Shown here piece after piece: positions 1-6,239 of a stretch of 10,477 bases of DNA; the first letter of the stretch is position 1, and each line of letters opens with the position of its first letter. A program made the position numbers and the translations under genes. Source of the DNA: an uncultured Lachnospiraceae bacterium. GTDB lineage: Bacteria > Bacillota > Clostridia > Lachnospirales > Lachnospiraceae. The stretch covers positions 33,848-44,324 of the forward strand of contig CARQVR010000024.1 in the NCBI GenBank assembly GCA_949051815.1, given 5' to 3'. A model generated the notes under the pieces. The model was not told the origin of the DNA. It did no database searches and saw only the letters and a program-made list of their open reading frames with translations.

Positions 1-109
1 TATGGGGGCTGCATACCGTAACCGCCCTGCTGATTCCCGCAGGGAGGCTGGGCGCCGTATGCGCCTGCCTGATTCCCATAGGGAGGCTGGGCGCCGTATA
101 CACCGTTCT
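1..109 (-). repeat. 39-bp in-frame tandem repeat (13 aa unit)
   Basis: Two adjacent 39-bp units, starting at 32 and 71 on the plus strand, share most of their bases, including the block AGGGAGGCTGGGCGCCGTAT. A diverged partial third unit occupies 1-31. The period is a multiple of three, so the protein repeats a unit of the form YGAQPPxGNQxG. This is a coding minisatellite inside the partial gene. Confidence 0.8.
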
Positions 110-314
110 GACTCCCCGCCTGATTTCCGGAGAAAAGCCCGTGCGTGTCCGCAACTGCCACAGGAGGCTCTGCCGCCTCCACAACGGAAACGCTCTCCAC
201 CACTTCCGGCGTCTCATATATGTCCCGGCTGCTCCCGGTTACATAGGGATTCGCATAATAATCCTCTCTTCCCCCGCCCTCCTGCATGCCTTCCAACTTG
301 TCAGATTCGTTCAT
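1..314 (-). CDS. Partial CDS: N-terminus of a Gly/Tyr/Gln/Pro-rich repeat protein
   Basis: This gene starts at ATG 314-312 and runs off the left edge after 104 codons with no stop. A strong ribosome-binding site (AAAAGGAGAG, within 315-328) overlaps the end of cinA, and the stop-to-start gap is only 13 nt, so it is the last visible gene of the operon. The protein begins MNESDKLEGM, is hydrophilic and acidic for about 60 residues, then enters a 13-residue repeat built on YGAQPP and GNQ. No membrane segment or catalytic motif is visible yet. In Clostridia, such low-complexity N-termini often precede a small membrane domain (DUF4190-like and similar families). That is only a guess here, because the diagnostic part lies outside the window. 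The reading frame is well supported; the function is unknown. Confidence 0.8.
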   Translation of the reverse strand, partial: MNESDKLEGMQEGGGREDYYANPYVTGSSRDIYETPEVVESVSVVEAAEPPVAVADTHGLFSGNQAGSQNGVYGAQPPYGNQAGAYGAQPPCGNQQGGYGMQPP

Positions 315-327
315 TCTTCTCTCCTTT

Positions 328-1599
328 TTACTTTTCCTTGCCGCCGAAAGTCACTTCACTGTAATACTGTAAAATACATTCCCGCAGCAAAGACAATGCC
401 GCAGATACCGTGCTCTCCCGGATCTTCTCACGGCTTCCGTGGAAACGGCACTCCTTCACCGTAACCCTTCCGCATACATTACAGCCGATATACACAAGTC
501 CCACCGGCTTCTCTGGCGTGCCGCCGTCAGGCCCCGCAATGCCCGTGGTGGAGACGCTCACATCGGTTCTTGCAAGGGCAGCCGCCGTCTTTGCCATCTC
601 TCTGGCAATCTGCTCACTGACCGCCCCGTGCTTCATCAGAATATTTTTCTTGATTCCCAGAAGTTTGCGCTTGGATTTATTGGAATACGTCACATAGCCG
701 GACTTAAACACCTCCGACACACCTGGCACATTGATCAGTCTGGCGGAAAGCATACCGCCCGTGCAGGACTCCACCGTGCAGGCCGTCAGCTTATTGGCCG
801 CAAGCAGATCCACCACCGCCTTCTCCAGCGTCACTTCACTGTCTGTCGTGTAGACATGATTGCCAAAGCGCCCTTTCAGCTCTTTGACCATGGGTTTCAC
901 CAGCTTTTTCGCCTCTTTTTCATCCGGCGCCGTGGCCGTCACGCGAAGGTGCACTTCCCCGATTTTGGCATACGTCGCGATGGTGGGATTGCTCTGTGCA
1001 TCCACCAGATCCTCCACCATGCTCTCCGCCTTGCTCTCTCCCACGCCGCAGATTTTCACGGTCTGGGAATAGATAACACCCGACGCAAGCCCCGCAAGAT
1101 AGGGCATGATCGACTTTTCAAACATGGGGATCAGCTCCCCTGGCGGTCCCGGCATCAGCACCACATGCTTACCGTTCTCCGCTATGATGATACCGGGAGC
1201 GGTGCCGCCCGGATTTTCCACCACAACAGCCCCTTCCGGCACCATGGCCTGTTTCCAGTTGTTCTCCGTGATCTCCAGATTACGCTCTGCAAAAAACTGC
1301 CGGATCGCCTCCTTGGAAGGCTCATGCAGATACAGTGTTTTCCCCATCACCTTCGCCGCCGCCTCTTTGGTCAGGTCGTCCTGCGTGGGGCCAAGCCCCC
1401 CGGAAAGGAGAATGATATCCGCTCTGGTAAGTGCCAGACGGATGGTTTCCATCAGCCTCTCCTCATTGTCGCCGACCACGTCCTGATGATAACAGGAAAG
1501 CCCGAGTTCCGCGCATTTTTCCGCGAGATAGGCGGCATTTGTGTTCACGATGTTTCCCAGCAATATCTCTGTTCCGACTGCAATAATCTCTACTGTCAT
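328..1599 (-). CDS. cinA: CinA: competence/damage-inducible protein, NMN deamidase
   Basis: The product has 423 residues, normal for full-length CinA. The N-terminal half is the MoaB/MogA-like domain: it opens MTVEIIAVGTEILLG and has GGLGPTQDD at about 67-75 and a GPPGE motif further on, as expected for the ADP-ribose pyrophosphatase-type CinA-N. The C-terminal half is the PncC amidohydrolase domain, with ESCTGG and STTGIAGPDGG motifs. PncC converts nicotinamide mononucleotide to nicotinate mononucleotide in pyridine nucleotide salvage; the protein should be cytosolic. In-frame ATGs at 1605 and 1620 would add residues, but the GAGGG site lies 8 nt before ATG 1599 and the family consensus starts there, so 1599 is chosen. 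It follows pgsA after 50 nt, an arrangement common in Firmicutes, where recA often lies nearby. Both domains look intact. Confidence 0.95.
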   Translation of the reverse strand: MTVEIIAVGTEILLGNIVNTNAAYLAEKCAELGLSCYHQDVVGDNEERLMETIRLALTRADIILLSGGLGPTQDDLTKEAAAKVMGKTLYLHEPSKEAIRQFFAERNLEITENNWKQAMVPEGAVVVENPGGTAPGIIIAENGKHVVLMPGPPGELIPMFEKSIMPYLAGLASGVIYSQTVKICGVGESKAESMVEDLVDAQSNPTIATYAKIGEVHLRVTATAPDEKEAKKLVKPMVKELKGRFGNHVYTTDSEVTLEKAVVDLLAANKLTACTVESCTGGMLSARLINVPGVSEVFKSGYVTYSNKSKRKLLGIKKNILMKHGAVSEQIAREMAKTAAALARTDVSVSTTGIAGPDGGTPEKPVGLVYIGCNVCGRVTVKECRFHGSREKIRESTVSAALSLLRECILQYYSEVTFGGKEK

Positions 1600-1649
1600 A
1601 GCCATCACCCTCTTTGCCAAAACATTACACCAGTTTCATCTGTCCGTAT

Positions 1650-2186
1650 TTATTTTTGATTGTCCTGCATCACGCTCTTATTCTTGATCAGATAGTCCAC
1701 AAGCGAAATCACCGTCAGGGCCAACGCCACCCACATCACAATCTGCGTCACAAGCGCAAGCGACGGAAGGTCCGCAATCATCAGGCAGATCATGAGAATC
1801 TGAAAGGTCGTCTTAAATTTTCCCCAGTAGCTGGCCGCGATCACCACCCCGTTGTCCGAGGCCACCAGCCTGAAGCCGCTGATGATAAACTCCCTCGCGA
1901 TAATAACGATCACCACCCATGCCGGAATCCGCGCAAGCTCCACCAGACAGATCATCGCCGAGCAGACCAGAAGCTTATCCGCCAGCGGATCCATAAACTT
2001 GCCAAAATTGGTCACCAGATTGTATTTTCTCGCAATATAACCGTCCAGAAAGTCCGTCAGGCTGGCAACAATAAAAATCCCCAGCGCGATCCACTTGTCG
2101 TAAGCCGTGAGATCAAACAGCAGAAGCACCACAAAAAAAGGGATCAATATCACACGGAAAATCGTTAATTTATTCGGCAGATTCAT
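1650..2186 (-). CDS. pgsA: PgsA: CDP-diacylglycerol-glycerol-3-phosphate 3-phosphatidyltransferase
   Basis: This 178-residue integral membrane enzyme makes phosphatidylglycerophosphate from CDP-diacylglycerol and glycerol-3-phosphate, the committed step to phosphatidylglycerol. It begins MNLPNKLTIFR, the usual PgsA start. The full CDP-alcohol phosphatidyltransferase signature is visible: D45, D48-G49, A52-R53, G62, D66 and D70, with the correct spacing of 8 between R53 and G62 and of 3 between the later residues. Several hydrophobic segments fit the family's six-helix fold. Its start lies 17 nt inside the end of rimO, and a GGGAG site sits about 9 nt upstream within rimO, so translational coupling is likely. 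PgsA is distinguished from cardiolipin or phosphatidylserine synthases of the same fold by its N-terminus, length and the rimO-cinA context, so PgsA is very likely. Confidence 0.95.
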   Translation of the reverse strand: MNLPNKLTIFRVILIPFFVVLLLFDLTAYDKWIALGIFIVASLTDFLDGYIARKYNLVTNFGKFMDPLADKLLVCSAMICLVELARIPAWVVIVIIAREFIISGFRLVASDNGVVIAASYWGKFKTTFQILMICLMIADLPSLALVTQIVMWVALALTVISLVDYLIKNKSVMQDNQK

Positions 2187-3513
2187 CTTCTAACTCTCCC
2201 ATCAAATCATATTCGTGGGAACCGGTAATCCTGACCTGCACGAAATCGCCGGTCATCAGCTCCCTTTTCGTCTGTACAAACAGATAGCCGTCCACGTCCG
2301 GCGCATCCTTATAGGTTCTCGCCACATAGACGTCCTCATCTGCCACTTTTCCTTCAATCATGGCTTTCACGAGCCGGCCTTCCATGTCTGCCGCCGCCTC
2401 GAAAGCAATCTCCTGCTGCAGCGCCATCAGCTCGTCACAGCGGGCCTGTTTCACCTCGTCGGAAATCTGGTCAGGCATCCCGGCCGCCGGTGTGTCCTCC
2501 TCCTGCGAGTAGGGAAAGACCCCAAGCCGGTCGAAAGCCGTCTCATCCACAAAGGCAAACAGGGTTTCGTAATCCTCCTGTGTCTCCCCCGGAAATCCCG
2601 CAATCAGCGTGGTCCGCAGACAGATATCCGGAATCTCCCGCCGCAGCTTGTTGACTATCTCAGTCAGTTCTTTCCGATCCGTCCTTCTGCCCATGCGCTT
2701 CAATACGGAATCGGATGCGTGCTGGACCGGTATGTCGAGATAATGACAGATCTTTTCCTCTTCGCGCATAACCCGGATCAGCTCATCGTCTATCTCCTCC
2801 GGATAGCAGTATAAAATCCGGATCCATACAAGTCCCTCTATCCGGCACAGCCGCTCCAAAAGCGCCGGCAGCGCCTTATAACCATAAATATCCTGTCCGT
2901 AAACCGTAGTCTCCTGCGCCACCAGAATCAGTTCCTTCACGCCCTGATCCGCAAGAGTCTGCGCCTCCCGAAGAAGGCTTTCCATGGGAACGCTCCTGTA
3001 CGGGCCGCGCACCTTCGGAATAATGCAGTAAGTGCAGTGTTTATCGCACCCCTCCGCTATCTTCAGATAGGCATAGTGACCGCCCGTTGTCAGAATCCGC
3101 TTCTGACCGGTAAGGGGCTTCTCCTCAAGGCTGTGGTAACAGTCCCCGGCCTTTCCCGCAAACGCCGCGTCCAGAACAGCCGGCAGCTCCTCTATGGCGG
3201 AGGTGCCGATCACGGCGTCCACCTCTTCGATCTCTTTCCGGATCTCCTCCTGATATCTCTGCGCCAGACACCCCGTCACGACAAGCGCCCTGACGCGCCC
3301 GCTTTTCTTAAGCTCCGCCATCTCTAAAATGGTGTTGACACTCTCCTCCTTGGCGTCGCCGATGAAACAGCAGGTATTCACCACCACGGCGTCCGCCTCG
3401 TTCTCATCATCCGTAAACGCATATCCGTTCTCCGCCAGCATACCGAGCATCATCTCGGAATCCACCAGATTTTTATCACATCCCAGAGACTGGAACAGTA
3501 TCTTTTTCTTCAT
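2170..3513 (-). CDS. rimO: RimO: ribosomal protein S12 methylthiotransferase
   Basis: RimO is a radical SAM enzyme that adds a methylthio group to a conserved aspartate of ribosomal protein S12. The protein has 447 residues, normal for the family. The N-terminal MTTase domain has its three cluster cysteines at C12 (SLGCDKN), C48 (NTCCF) and C82 (GCLAQR). The radical SAM CxxxCxxC is C156/C160/C163 in GCDKHCTYCIIPKVRG, and the C-terminal portion reads as a TRAM domain. The SLGCDKN opening and IPKVRG context favour RimO over the tRNA enzymes MiaB and MtaB. The start follows the rpoZ stop by 17 nt with only a weak GGG-type ribosome-binding site, suggesting dependence on upstream translation. Its end overlaps pgsA by 17 nt. 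Confidence 0.95.
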   Translation of the reverse strand: MKKKILFQSLGCDKNLVDSEMMLGMLAENGYAFTDDENEADAVVVNTCCFIGDAKEESVNTILEMAELKKSGRVRALVVTGCLAQRYQEEIRKEIEEVDAVIGTSAIEELPAVLDAAFAGKAGDCYHSLEEKPLTGQKRILTTGGHYAYLKIAEGCDKHCTYCIIPKVRGPYRSVPMESLLREAQTLADQGVKELILVAQETTVYGQDIYGYKALPALLERLCRIEGLVWIRILYCYPEEIDDELIRVMREEEKICHYLDIPVQHASDSVLKRMGRRTDRKELTEIVNKLRREIPDICLRTTLIAGFPGETQEDYETLFAFVDETAFDRLGVFPYSQEEDTPAAGMPDQISDEVKQARCDELMALQQEIAFEAAADMEGRLVKAMIEGKVADEDVYVARTYKDAPDVDGYLFVQTKRELMTGDFVQVRITGSHEYDLMGELEDESAE

Positions 3514-3530
3514 ATAATAAATACCCGGCC

Positions 3531-3893
3531 CTACTCTCCGTCAGAGGCGTCCGCCTCCTGCGACTCCTGCGTCTCCTCCGCCTGCGCGCTCTCCTGCGCC
3601 TCCTCCGTTTCGGAAACTCCGGTTTCGGAAGCTTCGGCTTCGGACTCTTCCGTCTCTTCCGCAAACTCCTCATTCAAAATCTGTATTTTGCCCTGATTCA
3701 GTTCCTCCACGGCCACGGACAAGGGCTTTTTACCTCTTCCGTCCACCAGCTCCTCGTCACCTGCGATGATCTGTCTCGCCCGCTTGGATGTGGCCATCAC
3801 GATAGAATAACGACTGCTCACTACCGGATCTTCGCCCTCTTCCACGCCGCTGTTTACTACATTGATTAAATCTGCATAAGATGGATGTAACAT
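3531..3893 (-). CDS. rpoZ: RpoZ: RNA polymerase omega subunit with acidic C-terminal tail
   Basis: Omega binds the beta-prime subunit, helps RNA polymerase assembly and in many bacteria contributes to a (p)ppGpp site. Residues 1-74 form the recognisable core: MLHPSYADLI, then SSRYSIVMATSKRARQI (26-42) and KPLSVAVEELNQGKI (56-70). Placement directly after gmk is the classic arrangement. Residues 75-120 are an unusual tail with 18 Glu, 2 Asp and no Lys or Arg, the rest mostly Ser, Ala, Thr and Gln. The tail is encoded by a purine-rich, GAG-rich tract and is probably disordered. The start has a strong GAGGAG site 5 nt upstream (3904-3899). The gene is preceded by an 86-nt spacer full of inverted repeats, so its translation may be controlled separately from gmk. 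Confidence 0.92.
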   Translation of the reverse strand: MLHPSYADLINVVNSGVEEGEDPVVSSRYSIVMATSKRARQIIAGDEELVDGRGKKPLSVAVEELNQGKIQILNEEFAEETEESEAEASETGVSETEEAQESAQAEETQESQEADASDGE

Positions 3894-3979
3894 AGATTCT
3901 CCTCATTTCTGCGCTGCTTTCTGCGCATTATCGGGTTTGTGACAAGCAGCGCGCGGTCACAAATCCCGCGATTGAAGAT
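3894..3979 (-). promoter_or_regulatory. Structured gmk-rpoZ spacer with possible pseudoknot over the rpoZ RBS
   Basis: The longest well-formed structure pairs 3932-3943 with 3956-3968: 12 bp with one bulged base (T3964) and a 12-nt loop. Nine loop bases (3944-3952, AAGCAGCGC) are exactly complementary to 3911-3919 (GCGCTGCTT), which lies just upstream of the rpoZ GAGGAG site at 3899-3904. The arrangement fits an H-type pseudoknot or two competing hairpins. A second small stem (TGCGC 3910-3914 with GCGCA 3923-3927) competes for the same bases. A 7-bp inverted repeat (GATTGAA 3970-3976, TTCAATC 3986-3992) straddles the gmk stop. There is no T-run after the main stem, so it is not a typical intrinsic terminator. 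The complementarity is seen directly; the regulatory role is inferred. Confidence 0.5.
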
Positions 3980-4612
3980 TTAATTTTCAATCTGTTTTCC
4001 TTCCAATTCTCTCCTCATTTTCTCTATGAACGCTTCATTCCGCCCGGGCGCATGATGCGCCGCACGGATAATGCCGTGAAGCTCCTTCACACAAGTCTCT
4101 AAATCGTCATTGATCACAATATAGTCGTATGCCTCTATCCCCCCGGCCTCCTTCGCCGCGCGGCAGAGTCTCTTCTGAATAACCTCCTGCGTCTCCGTTC
4201 CCCGTCCGGAAAGTCTGCGGCGAAGCTCGGCCGCGTCCGGCGTCGATACGAACAGCAAAAGGGCGTCGGGATACTGCTCCTTAATCTTAAGCGCCCCCTG
4301 AATCTCAATCTCCAGAATCACGTCCCGTCCTTCGGACAGCTCTTTCTCCACGTAATCCCGCGGCGTCCCGTAATAATTGCCGCAGTATTCGGCGTGCTCG
4401 ATCAGCGCATGATCTGCAATCCGCTTCTCAAACTGCTCTCTCGACAGGAAAAAGTATTCCCTGCCTTCCTCCTCGCCCGGACGCGGCTTTCTGGTAGTGG
4501 CCGATATCGAAAGCGCATAACCGTCATACGCCTCCACCAGCCGCTTCATCAAAGTACCTTTTCCGGCCCCCGAAAATCCGGAGACTACAATCAAAATCCC
4601 TTCATTCCTCAT
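3980..4612 (-). CDS. gmk: Gmk: guanylate kinase
   Basis: Guanylate kinase phosphorylates GMP and dGMP with ATP in the cytosol and supplies GDP for GTP and (p)ppGpp pools. The 210-residue protein has the P-loop GFSGAGKGT at 12-20, the GMP-binding stretch SATTRKPRPGEEEG (37-50) followed by Y53, and a later lid region. A start at ATG 4624 would add four residues (MGRQ), but the only purine-rich site, GAGG, touches that ATG, and family members start close to MxxxGILIVVSGFSGAGKG, so ATG 4612 is preferred. The start lies within the end of remA (11-nt overlap), implying translational coupling. It is followed by the structured spacer before rpoZ. The remA-gmk-rpoZ order matches Bacillus subtilis ylzA-gmk-ylyZ. 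Start choice is the main uncertainty. Confidence 0.95.
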   Translation of the reverse strand: MRNEGILIVVSGFSGAGKGTLMKRLVEAYDGYALSISATTRKPRPGEEEGREYFFLSREQFEKRIADHALIEHAEYCGNYYGTPRDYVEKELSEGRDVILEIEIQGALKIKEQYPDALLLFVSTPDAAELRRRLSGRGTETQEVIQKRLCRAAKEAGGIEAYDYIVINDDLETCVKELHGIIRAAHHAPGRNEAFIEKMRRELEGKQIEN

Positions 4613-4862
4613 CTGTCTGCCCATCCTCAGTTTGTGCCCTGCCCGATATGGTCTCCGGAAGAAGCGCCGAAAGCACGATCTGGCTGTTTTCCATCACCAG
4701 CACCGCCTTGGTCTTTCGCCCCTGAGTGGCGTCAATCGCCATTCCCGTCTCTTTTGCCTTCTGCACCATACGCTTCACCGGCGCGGAATCAGGACTGACA
4801 ATCGCGATAATCTTCCCTGTGTTAACCACATTGCCAAAGCCTATGTGAATCAGTTTACCCAT
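4602..4862 (-). CDS. remA: RemA/YlzA family (DUF370) regulatory protein
   Basis: In B. subtilis, RemA is a DNA-binding activator of biofilm matrix and osmoprotection operons that forms ring-like oligomers. Elsewhere it is a widespread but poorly studied small protein. This copy has 86 residues, the usual size, and carries the family core: KLIHIGFGN, IVSPDSAP (21-28), DATQGRKTKAV (44-54) and LSALLPETI. The frame is open further upstream, but the family start MGKLIHIGFGN at ATG 4862 has an AAGGA site 7 nt upstream, so the longer version is rejected. The residues corresponding to the basic DNA-contact positions of the Bacillus protein are partly Lys rather than Arg (K17, R49-K50-T51-K52). The acidic C-terminus overlaps the gmk start. 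With matrix genes absent here, its targets cannot be inferred. Confidence 0.9.
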   Translation of the reverse strand: MGKLIHIGFGNVVNTGKIIAIVSPDSAPVKRMVQKAKETGMAIDATQGRKTKAVLVMENSQIVLSALLPETISGRAQTEDGQTDEE

Positions 4863-5039
4863 AACAGCGTCCTTACTCGATACAACAGTTCCGCCCACGC
4901 CATTCGCAAAACGCACCTTCGGCGCTCTTCGCTGCTTTGCAGCTTTTTTGCTCCTATGCGGGCGTTCCCTCAGACCATCAGCTGACCGTCAAATTCGTGC
5001 AAGCCCGATTTGTCGGTCAACTTCGGTCTGGCTGAACTG
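4863..5039 (-). promoter_or_regulatory. yicC-remA intergenic spacer with nested inverted repeat
   Basis: This 177-nt spacer contains no supported gene and no convincing promoter. Just after the yicC stop there is a two-part stem: CAGACC (4971-4976) pairs with GGTCTG (5025-5030), and inside it TGACCG (4983-4988) pairs with CGGTCA (5014-5019), separated by a small internal loop. An alternative 4-bp hairpin CCGA-TTTG-TCGG (5005-5016) would compete with the inner arm. A further 5-bp hairpin lies at 4931-4943. No T-run follows on the minus strand, so this is more likely a processing site or mRNA-protecting structure than a terminator; that role is inferred. Confidence 0.4.
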
Positions 5040-5918
5040 TTATTCAATATTCTGTATCTGCTCCCGCACCTTCTCGATCTCCGTCTTCAACTCGATGGCC
5101 CTGTTGGAAGTTTCCAGATCGGTGGTCTTTGAGAGGATCGTGTTTGCCTCGCGGTTCATCTCCTGCGCCAGAAAATCCAGCTTACGCCCGATACTGCCGC
5201 CCCCGGTCAGATCCCCTTTCATGGTGGCAATATGACTCCTTAAGCGTACAAGCTCCTCATCCACACACACCTTATCCGCAAAGATCGTCACCTCAGTCAG
5301 CAGTCTGGCCTCATCGATCTGGGTATCATCCAGAAGCTCCTTCACCTTGTCCCTGAGTCTCCTCTTATAGTCCGCAATGATCTGGGGTGCACGGTGCTCG
5401 ATAAACTCCACACCCGCAAGCATCACATTCAGTTTCGCCAGCAGATCGTCACGAATGTTTTCGCCTTCCCTGATTCTCGTTTCCACAAAAGCTTCCGCCG
5501 CGCCGCGCACCGCCTTTCCGAGAAACTGCCAGAGTTCTTCCTCGTCCACATTTTGTTCTTCCATGGTCAGTACTTCCGGATAGCGGGAAAGCGTGGAGAC
5601 ACGCACGTCGTTGTCCAGCGAAAAATCCTCCGACATCTGCCAGAGATATTTCATATATTCCGCTGCCAGCTCCCTGTTATATTTCACACAGAGATTGGAC
5701 TCCGTCATATCCTCACAGGTGATAAAAAGATCCACCTTGCCTCTCTGAATATAGTTTTTGAGCTCGCTTCTGATTGCCGTCTCAAAAAAATTCAGTTTTT
5801 TCGGCATCTTGATATTCACGTCAAGATACCTGTGGTTGACAGACTTCATCTCCACAGTGATCTTGCGCACACCCTCAGCCACTTCACATCTTCCGAACCC
5901 GGTCATGCTCTTAATCAT
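5040..5918 (-). CDS. YicC/YloC family endoribonuclease
   Basis: YicC-family proteins are cytosolic endoribonucleases; E. coli YicC has been linked to decay of the small RNA RyhB, and B. subtilis YloC is the local counterpart, also encoded just before remA and gmk. The 292-residue protein has the diagnostic N-terminus MIKSMTGFGR and the highly conserved C-terminal DUF1732 signature: GGSIGRKLDFLAQEMNRE then ANTILSK. Length is normal. The ORF is open 72 nt further upstream, but the family consensus begins at ATG 5918; a second ATG at 5924 would add two residues. A GAAGAG sequence upstream is an acceptable though not strong ribosome-binding site. It is the first gene of the operon, transcribed from the promoter at 6112-6140 through a strongly structured leader. 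Its physiological RNA targets in this organism are unknown. Confidence 0.93.
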   Translation of the reverse strand: MIKSMTGFGRCEVAEGVRKITVEMKSVNHRYLDVNIKMPKKLNFFETAIRSELKNYIQRGKVDLFITCEDMTESNLCVKYNRELAAEYMKYLWQMSEDFSLDNDVRVSTLSRYPEVLTMEEQNVDEEELWQFLGKAVRGAAEAFVETRIREGENIRDDLLAKLNVMLAGVEFIEHRAPQIIADYKRRLRDKVKELLDDTQIDEARLLTEVTIFADKVCVDEELVRLRSHIATMKGDLTGGGSIGRKLDFLAQEMNREANTILSKTTDLETSNRAIELKTEIEKVREQIQNIE

Positions 5919-5962
5919 CGTCATACTCTTCTTTCTCTTAACGTAAACTTCACAGTTACATT

Positions 5963-6082
5963 GCATAAGCAGATTCGAGATGCTTCGCATCTCTCATTCG
6001 CGTTGCTCGTCATAAATCGTCACAGGCATATCTGCATGCAGGCATGCGCTCTGCCTGTGCCTCTTTCTGACTCTGCTTATGC
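5963..6082 (-). promoter_or_regulatory. Three-way-junction inverted repeat in the yicC leader
   Basis: A perfect 11-bp outer arm pair, GCATAAGCAGA (5963-5973) and TCTGCTTATGC (6072-6082), encloses two further perfect stem-loops. One is GAGATGC/GCATCTC (5977-5993, 3-nt loop). The other is CACAGGCA/TGCCTGTG (6021-6028 with 6052-6059), with an inner GCATG/CATGC stem. In the minus-strand transcript this would be a 120-nt three-way junction between the promoter and yicC. The pairings are direct observations; a leader RNA or a small dispersed repeat element are both possible readings. Confidence 0.55.
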
Positions 6083-6111
6083 GCGCAAAAAGACCCACGC
6101 ATACAGCTTTT

Positions 6112-6140
6112 ATTATAGTGTAAAGAGAAAAAATAGTCAA
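6112..6140 (-). promoter_or_regulatory. Sigma-A type promoter of the yicC operon
   Basis: On the minus strand, -35 TTGACT (6140-6135) and -10 TATAAT (6117-6112) are separated by exactly 17 nt, with an A/T- and pyrimidine-rich spacer. Transcription should start near 6105, giving a leader of about 190 nt before yicC. The dyad AAACCGcgcCGGTTT (6148-6162) lies 7 nt upstream of the -35 box. Confidence 0.85.
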
Positions 6141-6210
6141 GAAAGAGAAACCGCGCCGGTTTTCCCCGAAAAATATGACGGAAAACATACGCGGCCAGAC
6201 CCGTCAGCGA

Positions 6211-6239
6211 TTGAAAAGCCCCTCCGTTTATGCTATAGT
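6211..6239 (+). promoter_or_regulatory. Sigma-A type extended -10 promoter of rqcH
   Basis: The -35 box TTGAAA (6211-6216) is followed by a 17-nt spacer and -10 TATAGT (6234-6239), with the extended -10 dinucleotide TG at 6231-6232. The predicted start near 6246 leaves a short leader of about 53 nt ending in the rqcH ribosome-binding site CGGAGGT. An inverted repeat TGACGG (6176-6181)/CCGTCA (6201-6206) lies just upstream of the -35 box. Confidence 0.8.

Noticed and set aside
1611..1637. Tiny frame ATG-AAA-CTG-GTG-TAA between pgsA and cinA
   Set aside because: Four codons with no ribosome-binding site; chance occurrence is more likely than a leader peptide.
439..1659. 406-codon open frame on the plus strand
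   Set aside because: It is entirely antisense to cinA, which has strong family motifs. The translation is His/Arg-rich without any recognisable domain, as expected from the complement of a GC-rich gene.
3476..3673. Arg-rich 65-codon frame overlapping the rpoZ tail
   Set aside because: It is the shifted reading of the GAG-rich acidic-tail tract; the omega frame is clearly the coding one.
3932..3968. gmk-rpoZ hairpin as an intrinsic terminator
   Set aside because: The stem is strong, but no T-run follows on the minus strand, and rpoZ and the genes beyond would be left without a visible promoter.
4863..4916. Upstream extension of RemA by 18 residues
   Set aside because: The extension does not match the family, and a good AAGGA site precedes the internal ATG at 4862.
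4931..4949. Hairpin GCTGC-TTT-GCAGC followed by six T's on the plus strand
   Set aside because: The stem is only 5 bp and points against the operon, with no plus-strand gene to terminate; an antisense transcript is not supported.
5994..6188. 64-codon frame and an 11-codon mini-ORF in the yicC leader
   Set aside because: The longer frame begins upstream of the predicted transcription start and crosses the promoter. The short one (MPVTIYDEQRE) has no ribosome-binding site and lies in the inverted repeats.
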